DNA from: Paenisporosarcina macmurdoensis
GTDB lineage: Bacteria; Bacillota; Bacilli; Bacillales_A; Planococcaceae
Length of the DNA: 64,000 nt
Direction: 5' to 3'
NCBI RefSeq assembly: GCF_042658845.1
Contig: NZ_JBHSRI010000009.1
Location: forward strand, 1 to 64,000
Shown: positions 8,014 through 16,938 of the stretch, piece by piece
How the letters are laid out: the number at the start of each line of letters is the position of its first letter
Numbering within the stretch: position 1 is the first letter of the stretch
Program-made: the position numbers and the translations under genes
Notes under the pieces: generated by a model
The model's input: only the letters and a program-made list of their open reading frames with translations
Database searches by the model: none
Told to the model about the DNA's origin: nothing

Positions 8014-8112
8014 TTATTTTTTTTCAGATGCACCTGGTTTGTCATCGTATCCTGCCGTGAACATCGCAGCAAGGAATGCAACAGTGACACCAAGAATAAG
8101 TATTAAGCTCAT
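8014..8112 (-). CDS. 32-residue single-span membrane peptide
   Basis: A short gene starting ATG with an ideal AAAAGGAGG 8 nt upstream on the minus strand. Residues 2-20 (SLILILGVTVAFLAAMF) form one membrane span, followed by a short polar tail TAGYDDKPGASEKK. The reading frame ends just before the trmL terminator hairpin, which can serve it too. I do not recognise the family with confidence. Such peptides in Bacillales are often accessory subunits of membrane complexes, which is only a suggestion here. Confidence 0.72.
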   Translation of the reverse strand: MSLILILGVTVAFLAAMFTAGYDDKPGASEKK

Positions 8113-8257
8113 AATTGTTGCCTCCTTTTGAGAGAATTAACTAGCATACTTAAGTATAGCTTACTTCATTTCAAAAAGAAATATTCTCCTAACCACAAAT
8201 GTGGCAAATATCGTTCAATGATTCATTTTGTAGAAAGACTTCGTTCATGAAAAAATA

Positions 8258-8292
8258 AAAAGACTGAAGCCGTAATGGCTCAGTCTTTTTTC
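8258..8292 (-). terminator. Terminator of the NCS2 permease gene
   Basis: AAGACTGA-GCC pairs with GGC-TCAGTCTT around loop GTAAT, with A run and T run on the two sides. The stop codon of the permease touches it. Confidence 0.85.
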
Positions 8293-9595
8293 AATGTGGT
8301 AAAAATAATAGTTGATATAAGAAAAGAACAGCGAATATATATAGTAACGGATGTACGTTACGTGCTTGGCCTTTAAATATCTTCAGCAATGGATATAAGA
8401 TGAATCCCAGTTCAATCCCCGTCGCAATGCTTGATGTTAATGGCATCGTTAAAATGACAATAAATGCTGGGAACGCTTCATCGAAAGTATCCCAATCAAT
8501 ATGCTTTACAGCGCTGATCATTAAACTTCCGACAATGATTAAAGCAGGTGCAGTTATAGCTGCAACACTTGAAAGAGAAGAGACAAGAGGTCCAAAGAAT
8601 GCTGCTATGATAAAAAGGATTGCAACAGTAACAGATGTTAGACCAGTACGACCTCCAACTGCAACACCTGCAGAAGATTCGATATATGCAGATGTTGGGC
8701 TTGTACCAAACATTGCGCCAACTGTTGTCGCAACTGAATCAGCTAGCAAAGCTTGTCTTGCTCGGGGCATAGTATTGCCTTTCATTAAACCAGCTTGTTT
8801 GGCAACGCCAATCATGGTGCCTGTTGTATCAAATAAGGTAACGAGTAAGAAGGAAATAACGATTCCGAACATACCATATTCGAATACATCCATAAGTGCG
8901 ACTGCAGGATTCCAAACGATTACACCTTCTGGTAAAGATGGAAGTTGCATTAACTTTGCATCAAAATTTAGTTGATTTGTGAAAAATGCAACGATTCCTG
9001 TAGCGATCATTCCGTAGAATAATGCGCCATAGACATTCATAACCATTAATATCAACGTTATGAGTAATCCAAACAAGGTAAGTAACACTGGTGCGCTCGT
9101 TAAATCACCAAGCTTCACTAAATTTTGTGGATGTGCTTCGACTAAGCCGGATAAACGCAAGCCGATAAATGCGATAAATAATCCAATTCCAGCGGTTATC
9201 CCATGTTTCAAGTTTTCAGGAATAATTTCAATTAGTTTTTTACGTAATGGTGTTAATGAAAGAATGATAAATAATAGTCCGGCAATAAAAACGGCTGAAA
9301 AGGCCGTGATGTAATTAATTTCTCCATTAGATGAAATGACAACAGTATAAGTGAAAAATGCATTTAATCCCATACCAGGAGCGATAGCGATAGGATAATT
9401 TGCAAATAATCCCATCCATAATGTACCTACTGCTGCAGAAATAATCGTTGCTAGAAAGACTTGATCAAAAGGTACTCCAGCGTCTGCCAATATGACAGGA
9501 TTGACAATCACGATATAGACCATTGTCAGGAAAGTGGTCATTCCTGCGAGTACTTCAGTTTTTACATTAGTATTATGCTCTTTTAAGCGAAACAT
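8291..9595 (-). CDS. NCS2 family purine permease (PbuG/AzgA-like)
   Basis: 434 residues with about 12-14 hydrophobic segments. It belongs to the AzgA-like branch of NCS2 transporters that import hypoxanthine, guanine or adenine with protons. Family marks are AGMTTFLTMVYIVIVNP near residue 20, PGMGLNAFFTYTV near 80 and the GTSPTSAYIESSAGVAVGGR segment near 300. Start at 9595 is fixed by AAAGGAGA 8 nt upstream; the frame runs further up without a site. It has its own promoter at 9642-9670. I see no purine riboswitch in the leader, which leaves room for only about 40 nt. Confidence 0.9.
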   Translation of the reverse strand: MFRLKEHNTNVKTEVLAGMTTFLTMVYIVIVNPVILADAGVPFDQVFLATIISAAVGTLWMGLFANYPIAIAPGMGLNAFFTYTVVISSNGEINYITAFSAVFIAGLLFIILSLTPLRKKLIEIIPENLKHGITAGIGLFIAFIGLRLSGLVEAHPQNLVKLGDLTSAPVLLTLFGLLITLILMVMNVYGALFYGMIATGIVAFFTNQLNFDAKLMQLPSLPEGVIVWNPAVALMDVFEYGMFGIVISFLLVTLFDTTGTMIGVAKQAGLMKGNTMPRARQALLADSVATTVGAMFGTSPTSAYIESSAGVAVGGRTGLTSVTVAILFIIAAFFGPLVSSLSSVAAITAPALIIVGSLMISAVKHIDWDTFDEAFPAFIVILTMPLTSSIATGIELGFILYPLLKIFKGQARNVHPLLYIFAVLFLYQLLFLPH

Positions 9596-9641
9596 AGTGT
9601 GTCTCCTTTCGAAAAGACGAACGAAATAACCAACATTCCAT

Positions 9642-9670
9642 ATAATATTCGTTTTTTGGCTAAAGTGCAA
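9642..9670 (-). promoter_or_regulatory. Sigma-A promoter of the permease gene
   Basis: On the minus strand TTGCAC, 17 bp, TATTAT. It lies about 50 bp before the start codon. Confidence 0.6.
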
Positions 9671-9755
9671 TAGTTTTTATGAAAAATCTTCTCACTCGTA
9701 AAAAAAGCTTTAAATTTGTACAATAGAAGGAGAATGAATTGAAAGGATGAAGAAA

Positions 9756-10586
9756 ATGAAGCTTACCTTACAATCGACAAAAACTTTACATAACGGTGTT
9801 GAAATGCCGAGACTTGGATTAGGTGTTTACAAAATGACCAATCCAGAAGAATCTGTTAGAGCGATGACGACTGCTCTTCAAGGCGGCTACCGTGCGATTG
9901 ATACCGCTTCACTCTATGGAAATGAAAAAGAAGTCGGAGAATCCGTGCGTACTTCGGGTGTAAAACGTGAAGATATTTTTGTAACAACAAAAGTGTGGAA
10001 TACGGATCAAGGCTATGACCAAACATTGAGAGCATTTGAAACATCGTTGGAGAACTTAGGCTTTGACTATTTGGATTTATATTTGACACATTGGCCAGTG
10101 CCAGAAACATTTAAAGAAACTTATCGTGCCATTGAACGCCTTTACGATGAAAAACTAATACGAGCAACAGGTGTTTCTAATCATCAGCAACATCATTTAG
10201 AAGAGATTTTTGTAAAAGCAAATGTAAAACCCATGGTAAATCAAATCGAATTAAGTCCACGTCTTACTCAGTATGACCTGAGAACATTCTGTACAGACAA
10301 CCAAATTGCAGTAACTTCTTGGTCACCTCTAGCGCGAGGGGGATTACTAGATGAACCATCCCTAATGAGAATGGCTAATAAATACGGAAGAACACCAGCA
10401 CAAATCATTATTCGTTGGCATCTACAGCACGGCTTAATCGTCATTCCAAAGTCAGTGACACCAGAACGCATTGTATCTAATGCGGATGTCTACGGTTTTG
10501 TATTATCTTTTGAAGATATGAAGAATATTGATTCCCTAAATTTAAATGAACGAACAGGCGCAGATCCAGACAATTTCAATTTTTGA
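9756..10586 (+). CDS. Aldo/keto reductase (YtbE/YvgN-like)
   Basis: 276 residues, a TIM-barrel NADPH-dependent aldehyde or ketone reductase. The catalytic tetrad can be read: Asp in AIDTASLYGNE, Tyr in the same block, Lys in TTKVW and His in THWP. The C-terminal IPKSVTPERI binds cofactor phosphate. ATG 9756 is preferred over 9747 since AAAGGA lies 9 nt before it. Substrate is not predictable. The gene is transcribed away from the purine permease and ends without a clear terminator of its own. Confidence 0.9.
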   Translation: MKLTLQSTKTLHNGVEMPRLGLGVYKMTNPEESVRAMTTALQGGYRAIDTASLYGNEKEVGESVRTSGVKREDIFVTTKVWNTDQGYDQTLRAFETSLENLGFDYLDLYLTHWPVPETFKETYRAIERLYDEKLIRATGVSNHQQHHLEEIFVKANVKPMVNQIELSPRLTQYDLRTFCTDNQIAVTSWSPLARGGLLDEPSLMRMANKYGRTPAQIIIRWHLQHGLIVIPKSVTPERIVSNADVYGFVLSFEDMKNIDSLNLNERTGADPDNFNF

Positions 10587-10850
10587 TTGTTAAAGAAAAG
10601 ACAGTGGTAAAGAATGCTGTTGATATGGTAGAACAATTTATATAGCCCAGTGATGCAACGTACCTTTATGTTTCGAAGCTAGCACTAAAAAAGTGAAACA
10701 TGAGTCTTTTTTATGCACCTATATTTGAAAATTGTAAACAGGTATAGTTGTTTGTTTTACGCATGACGATTAAGGTTGATTGAAATGGAAGAGACGGAGA
10801 CTCCGGCGGGAATAGCATGAGCTGAAGTCCCGCACAACAGTATAGAGCAA
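10587..10850. other. Gene-free stretch with a fragment of a dispersed repeat
   Basis: No coding sequence is apparent. Positions 10777-10836 (GACTCCGGCGGGAATAGC, then ATGAGCTGAAGTCCCGC) match the right arm of the composite repeats at 16344 and 35385. The remainder is AT-rich and without recognisable signals. Confidence 0.6.
10777..10836 (+). repeat. Composite repeat, isolated arm fragment
   Basis: About 60 bp with the shared core GCGGGAATAGCATGAGCTGA. The stem-loop module and second arm seen in the full copies are missing. Confidence 0.65.
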
Positions 10851-10852
10851 AG

Positions 10853-10900
10853 AAAAAAAGAGATTCACCGAGTTGAAAATACTCGGGAATCTCTTTTTCG
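10853..10900. terminator. Terminator of the RluA-type gene
   Basis: AAAAAGAGATTC-CCGAGT pairs with ACTCGG-GAATCTCTTTTT. A and T runs on both sides suggest use in both directions. Confidence 0.88.
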
Positions 10901-10903
10901 GTA

Positions 10904-11749
10904 TTATTTATAATCTTCTACAATGACCATTTCTTTCGTAATCGGATGGACAAATTGTAATTTACGAGCTTGCAGCGAATAGTTATCTTGTCTCGTTCTT
11001 GAACCATACATTCTGTCACCCGTTACTGGATGGCCAATTGAGCTGAAATGTACTCGGATTTGATGAGTACGTCCTGTTTCTAAAATCACGTTTACTTTCG
11101 TGAAGTTAGAATCTTGTCCCACTACTTCAAAATGAGTAATCGCTGTTTGACCAGATGGAGATACTGCACGACGTGCCGAATCATGACGGTCTGTGCCAAT
11201 TGACGTTCGAATAGATCCGCTTTTTTGTGTCATATAGCCGTCAACGATTGCTTCATATGTGCGAATGATTTTTTTCTCTTCAAGCATGCGGTCAAGCATC
11301 GATTTAATTAGTGGATGCTTCGCAATTAATACTAATCCTTTAGTGCCTTGATCGAGGCGGTGGACGTGTTCTGCATATACGCCACCTTGCTTATTCACAT
11401 GGGCTATGACATGATTCATACATGTGCCAGTTTGTCCTGGTTCATTTGGATGTGTAGCCATGTCTGCAGGTTTAGAAACGACAAGTACATGAGCATCTTC
11501 AAACAAAATTGGCACTTCGCAAATGTCAGTAGCCACATAAGAAGAAGGCTCAACGTTAATATTGAATGTAAGTTTAGTACCAATTGGGAAATGGTGTTGC
11601 CAGACAATAGGCTCTCCGCTTTCATTCAAAATACTTTTAGCCATGCGCATTTCGTGCATGATTTTCTTGCCGATATGGAAATCGTCACGGAGAAGTTCTT
11701 CGATTGTAATATTATCTTGTTGCAATGCATATTGAAAAGTTGTGATCAT
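10904..11749 (-). CDS. RluA family pseudouridine synthase (YhcT-like)
   Basis: 281 residues. Enzymes of this family isomerise specific uridines in rRNA or tRNA to pseudouridine. The catalytic Asp is in HRLDQGTKGLVLIAKH (near residue 130). RTHQIRVHFSSIGHPVTGD is the conserved C-terminal block (near 230). The N terminus has an S4-like stretch. ATG start with GGAGGAAT upstream. Target base is unknown. Position next to yhcX suggests it is the yhcT ortholog. Confidence 0.9.
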   Translation of the reverse strand: MITTFQYALQQDNITIEELLRDDFHIGKKIMHEMRMAKSILNESGEPIVWQHHFPIGTKLTFNINVEPSSYVATDICEVPILFEDAHVLVVSKPADMATHPNEPGQTGTCMNHVIAHVNKQGGVYAEHVHRLDQGTKGLVLIAKHPLIKSMLDRMLEEKKIIRTYEAIVDGYMTQKSGSIRTSIGTDRHDSARRAVSPSGQTAITHFEVVGQDSNFTKVNVILETGRTHQIRVHFSSIGHPVTGDRMYGSRTRQDNYSLQARKLQFVHPITKEMVIVEDYK

Positions 11750-11762
11750 TTTTATTCCTCCT

Positions 11763-11795
11763 AAAAATAGACCATGTACGATGACATGGTCTACG
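11763..11795 (-). terminator. Terminator of the bdb operon
   Basis: On the minus strand AGACCATGT and ACATGGTCT form a stem with loop CATCGT, followed by ATTTTTAG, just after the thioredoxin-like gene. Confidence 0.75.
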
Positions 11796-11802
11796 TTATC
11801 TT

Positions 11803-12273
11803 CTATTTTAATACAACATCACTTAAAAATGTTTTAATATTTTCTTCAGGTTGATTTCCAACCATGCGTGAAACTTCTTTACCATCTTCAAAATGAATCA
11901 TAGTCGGCGTTGCTTCAATCGCATAATCTTCCCAACCTTGTTCAAATTCATAGACATTGTATTGGACGATATCAGCATCCATATCTTCTACAATTGGCAT
12001 TAAAACAGGAGTCATAGCTTTACAATGTACACAAATAGGGCTAAAGAAGTAAGCTGTTACAGGCTCTCCACTTTCTACCTTTGCTTGCAAGTCATCAGGT
12101 AGAATGATGTTTTGATAGTTTTCATCGTCTAATTGGTCAATTGTTTCTTGTTTTAAATCGTTCGTTCCGTAAGGATTGTCCGCTAATTTAGTGTCATTAG
12201 ACATATTATTCAGGACAATAATCAATGCGAAAACTGCGACAATAATTCCACCGATAATTAATAATTTCTTCAT
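11803..12273 (-). CDS. Membrane-anchored thioredoxin-like protein
   Basis: 156 residues. Residues 4-23 (LLIIGGIIVAVFALIIVLNN) anchor it in the membrane. The outward thioredoxin domain carries the redox motif CVHC in FSPICVHCKAMTPVL and the cis-Pro loop EATPTMIHF. It overlaps neither neighbour but lies 2 nt downstream of the DsbB-like gene, so the pair probably forms an exported thiol oxidase and carrier, like BdbC with its partner. It is shorter than BdbD (about 220), so the name bdbA or bdbD is not given. Confidence 0.85.
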   Translation of the reverse strand: MKKLLIIGGIIVAVFALIIVLNNMSNDTKLADNPYGTNDLKQETIDQLDDENYQNIILPDDLQAKVESGEPVTAYFFSPICVHCKAMTPVLMPIVEDMDADIVQYNVYEFEQGWEDYAIEATPTMIHFEDGKEVSRMVGNQPEENIKTFLSDVVLK

Positions 12274-12275
12274 CT

Positions 12276-12701
12276 TTATTTTTCCCCCTTTGAATCTTTT
12301 AAAAGCATGAAGCTGGTAATAGCTATGAGAACAAATGCAGTTAATGCTAAAAATGGAATGGTGATAAAGCCAAAGATGTTGATATACTCACCTGTGCAGG
12401 ACACGCGGCCACAAGCAGGTGCATTTTCAGACAAGAAGCTAACTTTTTGTAACCCATAATGATACAAAGAAATGGCTCCGCCAATCACGGAGAAGATGGC
12501 AGTTGTTACGGCAATACGTGCATTTTTTTGCACATAGGCAACACCTAAAATTAGAACGAGTGGATACATGAAGATTCGTTGGATCCAACATAACTCACAC
12601 GGTTCATATCCCCTTATTTCAGAAAAGAATAGGGAGCCCATTGTAGCTGTTAATGAAACGACCCACATAAACAATAAAATATTTTCCGACTTTTTCGTCA
12701 T
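12276..12701 (-). CDS. bdbC: DsbB-type disulfide bond oxidoreductase
   Basis: 141 residues, four hydrophobic segments. DsbB-family proteins take electrons from exported thiol oxidases and pass them to quinone. Cys pairs CELCWIQR (near residue 35) and CGRVSC (near 100) match the two active pairs. Length is typical of BdbC/BdbB. ATG with GAGGAG upstream. First gene of a two-gene operon with the thioredoxin-like protein. Confidence 0.9.
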   Translation of the reverse strand: MTKKSENILLFMWVVSLTATMGSLFFSEIRGYEPCELCWIQRIFMYPLVLILGVAYVQKNARIAVTTAIFSVIGGAISLYHYGLQKVSFLSENAPACGRVSCTGEYINIFGFITIPFLALTAFVLIAITSFMLLKDSKGEK

Positions 12702-12833
12702 ATTTAATTCTCCTCTTCTGAGGGTAAACCCATATCAAATTATAATTCTAAGTAGCATACAAGTAAAATATTTTCAACGGTGACTAAGTTCGATATAATA
12801 AAATATGTAGCTTTTGTGAAGGAGACGATACAC

Positions 12834-14378
12834 ATGTCAGAAGAATTCGATTTATCCAAGTTTGAAGTAAGCATGGTAATCCGACAAACAACCATGGAAG
12901 ATGTTGAACCAATGTTAGAAATGCAAAGACTTTGTTTTCCAGGAATGGATCCATGGAAAGTTGAGCAATTACGTAGTCACTTAAGTATATTCCCAGAAGG
13001 TCAACTTGTGGCAGAACTTGATGGTCATATCATCGGATCTTGCTCAAGTTTAATCATAAATTTTGATGAATATGATGATCGTCATTCGTGGTCAGATGTA
13101 ACGGATGATGGCTATATAACGAATCATAATCCAGAAGGATACAATATGTACGGCATCGAAGTAATGGTACATCCAGAATACCGACGTATGAAAGTCGGTC
13201 AACGTTTGTATGAGGCACGCAAAGAAATAGCACGTCAGTTTAATTTGAAATCTATCATTATTGGTGGACGTATTCCAAATTATCACAAACACTCAGAAGA
13301 GATGTTGCCACGTGAGTATGTAGACGCAGTATCAAGACATAAAATTTATGATCCCGTGTTAACATTCCAAATTATGAATGGCTTTACGCTGATGCGTATT
13401 AACCCTAACTATTTACCTGATGATACTGCTTCAGGCAAATACGCTACCTTAATGGAATGGAATAACGTCGATTATAAGCCAATGTCAAAACGTCATTTTA
13501 AAACGAGTTATCCTGTTCGAATCTGTGTTGTTCAATACATGATGCGTGCAATTGAATCGTTTGATGATTTAGCAAACCAATGTGAGTATTTCGTTGACGT
13601 AGCTTCCGACGCCCATTCTGACTTTGTGGTGTTCCCGGAAATTTTCACTACTCAACTGATGTCATTCTTAGATGAGCCTTCTCCGAGTCGCGCTATTCGA
13701 CGTTTGACTGAATACACACCTCAATACATTGAGCTCTTTACCGATTTAGCTGTTCGCTATAACGTTAATATTATTGGCGGATCCCATTTTGTAAAAGAAG
13801 AAAATGATGAGATTTACAACATTGCTTACTTATTCCGCCGTGATGGTTCGATAGAGAAACAATATAAAATGCACATCACTCCTAATGAACGCAAGTGGTG
13901 GGGTATTAGTGCAGGGGATTCAGTACGTGTCTTTGATACAGATTGCGGAAAAATTGCCATCCAAATTTGTTACGATATAGAGTTCCCAGAAGTTGCACGT
14001 ATTGCTACGGATATGGGCGCAAATATTATTTTCGTTCCTTTCTGTACAGAAGATCGTCAAGGATTCTTACGAGTGAAATATTGTGCACAAGCTCGTGCTG
14101 TTGAAAATCAAATTTATACAGTTATTTCAGGAACCGTTGGAAACTTGCCACAAACTGAAAATATGGACATTCAATATGCACAATCTGGTATTTATGCACC
14201 ATCTGATTTTGAGTTTGCTCGTGATGGTATTGTAGGTGAAACGAGCCTAAACTTAGAAATGGTGTTAATTGGAGATGTAGATTTAGAAATCTTGCGTCGT
14301 CAACGACAAGACGGAACGGTGAAACAATTAAAAGACCGTCGTCATGATATCTATCGAATTGATTATAAAAAAGGTTGA
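12834..14378 (+). CDS. yhcX: GNAT acetyltransferase-carbon/nitrogen hydrolase fusion
   Basis: 514 residues. Residues 15-190 form a GNAT domain (VMVHPEYRRMKVGQRLYEAR is the acetyl-CoA loop). Residues about 230-500 form a nitrilase-type hydrolase with Glu in VVFPEIFTTQ, Lys in KQYKMHITP and Cys in IQICYDIEFPE. The fusion is the standard form of YhcX in B. subtilis (about 513 residues), so it is not a local accident. Start at 12834 has AAGGAG 9 nt before it. An earlier in-frame ATG at 12780 has none. Substrate is unknown, probably an amide. Confidence 0.9.
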   Translation: MSEEFDLSKFEVSMVIRQTTMEDVEPMLEMQRLCFPGMDPWKVEQLRSHLSIFPEGQLVAELDGHIIGSCSSLIINFDEYDDRHSWSDVTDDGYITNHNPEGYNMYGIEVMVHPEYRRMKVGQRLYEARKEIARQFNLKSIIIGGRIPNYHKHSEEMLPREYVDAVSRHKIYDPVLTFQIMNGFTLMRINPNYLPDDTASGKYATLMEWNNVDYKPMSKRHFKTSYPVRICVVQYMMRAIESFDDLANQCEYFVDVASDAHSDFVVFPEIFTTQLMSFLDEPSPSRAIRRLTEYTPQYIELFTDLAVRYNVNIIGGSHFVKEENDEIYNIAYLFRRDGSIEKQYKMHITPNERKWWGISAGDSVRVFDTDCGKIAIQICYDIEFPEVARIATDMGANIIFVPFCTEDRQGFLRVKYCAQARAVENQIYTVISGTVGNLPQTENMDIQYAQSGIYAPSDFEFARDGIVGETSLNLEMVLIGDVDLEILRRQRQDGTVKQLKDRRHDIYRIDYKKG

Positions 14379-14567
14379 GACCCGTATCTCTAAGTGATTA
14401 GCTTCGCTAGCTAGATTACCTTCATTTACAACTGAATTTAAACCGTTCAGTTGTGAGTGGTAAGATAGCCTTCTAAGCTTTTGATTGTCTCAGTCGAGTT
14501 AGAATGAGTTTCTATGCTTTTCGGGCTAGGAACAGCATGTCAAATCGTTTCTATTGGAGGAGACTGT
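14379..14567. other. Spacer with an imperfect inverted repeat
   Basis: Between yhcX and pgcA. TTACC...ACAACTGAA and TTCAGTTGT...GGTAA (about 14416-14463) can form a stem with an internal loop. There is no T run, so it is not a standard terminator. No coding potential is seen. Confidence 0.4.
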
Positions 14568-16298
14568 ATGAGTTATCAACAAACTGCGGAAAAATGGTTG
14601 GCGTTCGATCAATTAGAAGCTGAATGGAAGAATCAACTTTCTATAATTGCCAAAGATGAAAAACGCTTAGAAGATGCATTTTATAAAGACTTGGAATTTG
14701 GCACGGGCGGCATGCGCGGGGAAATTGGTGCAGGATCCAACCGAATGAATACCTATACAGTTCGCAAAGCGTCACAAGGGGTGGCAGATTACGTAAAAGC
14801 AGCTGGAAAAGAAGCGATGAAAAAAGGAATTGTAATTGCCTTTGATAGTCGCAGAAAATCTCCTGAGTTTGCACTAGAAGCCGCGAGTACTTTTGCGAAA
14901 AATGGTATCCAAGCCTATTTATACGAAGAACCTCGGACCACACCACAACTGTCATTTAGTGTGCGTGAACTAGGTGCATTTATGGGGATCGTGGTTACTG
15001 CAAGTCATAACCCACCTGAGTATAACGGCTACAAAGTATACGGTGAAGATGGTGCACAGCTTAATTTGGCAGATGCTGAAGCAGTTATTGCGTATGTTCA
15101 ACAAGTTGGCGATGAGTTAGCTATTGAAGCGGGGAACACGGAAGAGTATTTACAAACTGGCATGATTCAAGTGATTGGCCATACTTTAGATGAAGCTTAT
15201 CTTGAGAAGGTCTTAGCTATTCAACATCACCAGGAATTTGCGGGTAAAGACGCATTAAAAGTGGTATTCTCACCTCTTCATGGAGCTTCAGGTTCAACCG
15301 TTCGTACTTTAATGGAACAAGCGGGATATCAAAACTTTATGTATGTTGAAGAGCAAATGGAACCAAACGGCGAGTTTCCTACATTGAAATCTCCTAATCC
15401 AGAAGAAGCAGGTGCGTTTGAGTTAGCGATGAAACTAGGTAAAGAAACAGCTGCTGATGTTTTAATTACAACTGATCCAGATGGGGACCGTGTAGGTGTG
15501 GCAGTTCGACAAGCGGAAGATTACGTACTATTAACAGGGAACCAAACAGGAGCCATTTTGATTGAATATTTACTTACTCAATTAAAAGAGAAGGGCCAAA
15601 TGCCAGCAAATGGTCGAGTATTTAAAACAATCGTGACTTCTGATTTGGGTCGTGTGATTGCAGAATACCATGGCTCGTCGACTGAAGATGTATTGACTGG
15701 GTTTAAATTTATTGGAGAAAAAATTCAACACTATAATGAAACCAAAGAATATACGTTCTTGTTTGGTTATGAAGAAAGCTATGGTTACTTAATTCAACCA
15801 TTCGTTCGTGATAAAGATGCCATTCAATCTGTCTTAGCTATTACAGAAGCAGCTGCTTTCTATAAAATGCAGGGCAAGACGTTACTCGATGTCTTGCATG
15901 ACTTATTTGAACGTCACGGCTACTACTTCGAAGGGTTAGTGTCGATTACGAAAAAAGGGGCAGACGGAGCACGTGCGATTCAAGGTCTGTTAACTAATTT
16001 ACGTAATCAACCCTTAACGGAAGTTGCCGGGATTGCCATTTCGTCACAAGAAGATTATTTAACGCAAACACGTAGCTTTATTGATGGGCGTAAGGATGAA
16101 AATCTGACATTGCCTCAATCAGACGTTTTGAAATATTTCTTAGCGGATGGGTCATGGGTATGTATACGACCAAGTGGAACTGAACCGAAGATTAAATACT
16201 ATATTGGTGTCATGAGTCCAACTGAAGCTGAAAGTAAAGATAAACTGAATACGATTACAACGCAATTCACGGCTGAAATGGAAAAACGTTTCAGCTAG
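14568..16298 (+). CDS. pgcA: Alpha-phosphoglucomutase
   Basis: 576 residues of the alpha-D-phosphohexomutase family. It interconverts glucose 6-phosphate and glucose 1-phosphate for UDP-glucose and cell wall glycolipid synthesis. Active-site Ser in GIVVTASHNPPEYNGYK (near residue 145), metal loop TTDPDGDRVG (near 303), sugar loop FGYEESYGY and phosphate loop RPSGTEPKIKYY are intact. TTGGAGGAG lies 8 nt before ATG 14568. An upstream in-frame ATG at 14514 is less likely. Length matches PgcA (YhxB). Confidence 0.93.
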   Translation: MSYQQTAEKWLAFDQLEAEWKNQLSIIAKDEKRLEDAFYKDLEFGTGGMRGEIGAGSNRMNTYTVRKASQGVADYVKAAGKEAMKKGIVIAFDSRRKSPEFALEAASTFAKNGIQAYLYEEPRTTPQLSFSVRELGAFMGIVVTASHNPPEYNGYKVYGEDGAQLNLADAEAVIAYVQQVGDELAIEAGNTEEYLQTGMIQVIGHTLDEAYLEKVLAIQHHQEFAGKDALKVVFSPLHGASGSTVRTLMEQAGYQNFMYVEEQMEPNGEFPTLKSPNPEEAGAFELAMKLGKETAADVLITTDPDGDRVGVAVRQAEDYVLLTGNQTGAILIEYLLTQLKEKGQMPANGRVFKTIVTSDLGRVIAEYHGSSTEDVLTGFKFIGEKIQHYNETKEYTFLFGYEESYGYLIQPFVRDKDAIQSVLAITEAAAFYKMQGKTLLDVLHDLFERHGYYFEGLVSITKKGADGARAIQGLLTNLRNQPLTEVAGIAISSQEDYLTQTRSFIDGRKDENLTLPQSDVLKYFLADGSWVCIRPSGTEPKIKYYIGVMSPTEAESKDKLNTITTQFTAEMEKRFS

Positions 16299-16304
16299 TA
16301 AGAG

Positions 16305-16341
16305 TGGACCCTATTAGTGAATAAGCTAATAGGGTTTTATT
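16305..16341 (+). terminator. Terminator of pgcA
   Basis: ACCCTATTAG with CTAATAGGGT, loop TGAATAAG, then TTTAT. Confidence 0.85.
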
Positions 16342-16343
16342 TG

Positions 16344-16905
16344 AAAAGATAAGAAATCATATAATTTTAGTTGCATAAATCCAGTGTATCAGGCGTTTTG
16401 GACAAAAAGATTGATTCATTAATAGTGTTGATTTTCGTTTCAAGCGGACGCTTTCCGCGGGGCGGGCGGTGAGCCTCCTCGGTCGCTTTGCGATCTGCGG
16501 GGTCTCACCTGTCCCGCTGATCCCGCTGGAGTCGCCGCCTTCCACTACAATCCATGAAGTGAGTTGTAACCAACAAGAAAATCTATCAATTTCTTATTGC
16601 GAAGAAACGAATAAATGATTTTAAGTTTTCTAGAGATAGAACCAACCTATAATCGTAGTTGCCATCTATATTAGTTGATTGAAGCGCAGGTGGCGACTTC
16701 TGCGGGAATAGCATGAGCTGAAGACCCCGCAGGAAAGATACTGGTCAAAGCCAGTATCTTTGCGACGAGTAACCGCAGGAGCATATGTTTTTGCAGTGAC
16801 GAGGAGACTGAAGCCATGCCCGCGAAAAGCGTCCACCGTAGCGGAAACAACAGGCAACTATGGTTACTCTTCTTAAAAGGACCGGGCGGACTTTGCCCGG
16901 TTTTT
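16344..16905 (+). repeat. Composite inverted repeat, copy B
   Basis: About 560 bp without coding sequence. The left arm (about 16435-16555: GCGGACGCTTTCCGCGGGG, CTCCTCGG, GCGGGGTCTCACCTGTCCCG) is the inverted counterpart of the right arm (about 16685-16850: GGTGGCGACTTCTGCGGG, GACCCCGCAGG, GAGGAGACTG, CGCGAAAAGCGTCCACC). A stem-loop module sits inside the right arm at 16733-16795. The unit ends in a terminator-like hairpin. A copy of the same architecture lies at 35385-36053. No transposase is present. Confidence 0.85.
16733..16795 (+). repeat. Stem-loop module inside copy B
   Basis: AAGATACTGG and CCAGTATCTT pair around a short loop, followed by TGCGACGAGTAACCGCAGGA. The same module occurs twice in copy C (about 35569-35640 and 35876-35940), with different stem bases. 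Confidence 0.75.
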
Positions 16906-16907
16906 CT
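16879..16907 (+). terminator. Terminator-like hairpin ending copy B
   Basis: CCGGGC and GCCCGG around GGACTTT, followed by TTTTT. It is part of the repeat. In copy C the stem is less perfect. Confidence 0.65.
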
Positions 16908-16938
16908 TATTCTGTTAAATTTTCTTATAAGGGAATGA

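Noticed and set aside
8400..8975. 191-codon plus-strand frame inside the permease gene
   Set aside because: Antisense shadow of the NCS2 permease; the minus-strand product is a clear family member.
9596..9746. Purine riboswitch before the NCS2 permease
   Set aside because: A promoter leaves a leader of only about 40 nt, too short for the aptamer, and the conserved purine-aptamer loops are not seen.
12834..14378. Novel domain fusion of acetyltransferase and nitrilase
   Set aside because: The same fusion is the known form of YhcX in Bacillus, so it is not new.
16344..16905. Insertion sequence
   Set aside because: There is no transposase frame, and I could not see target-site duplications. 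It is described as a composite repeat.
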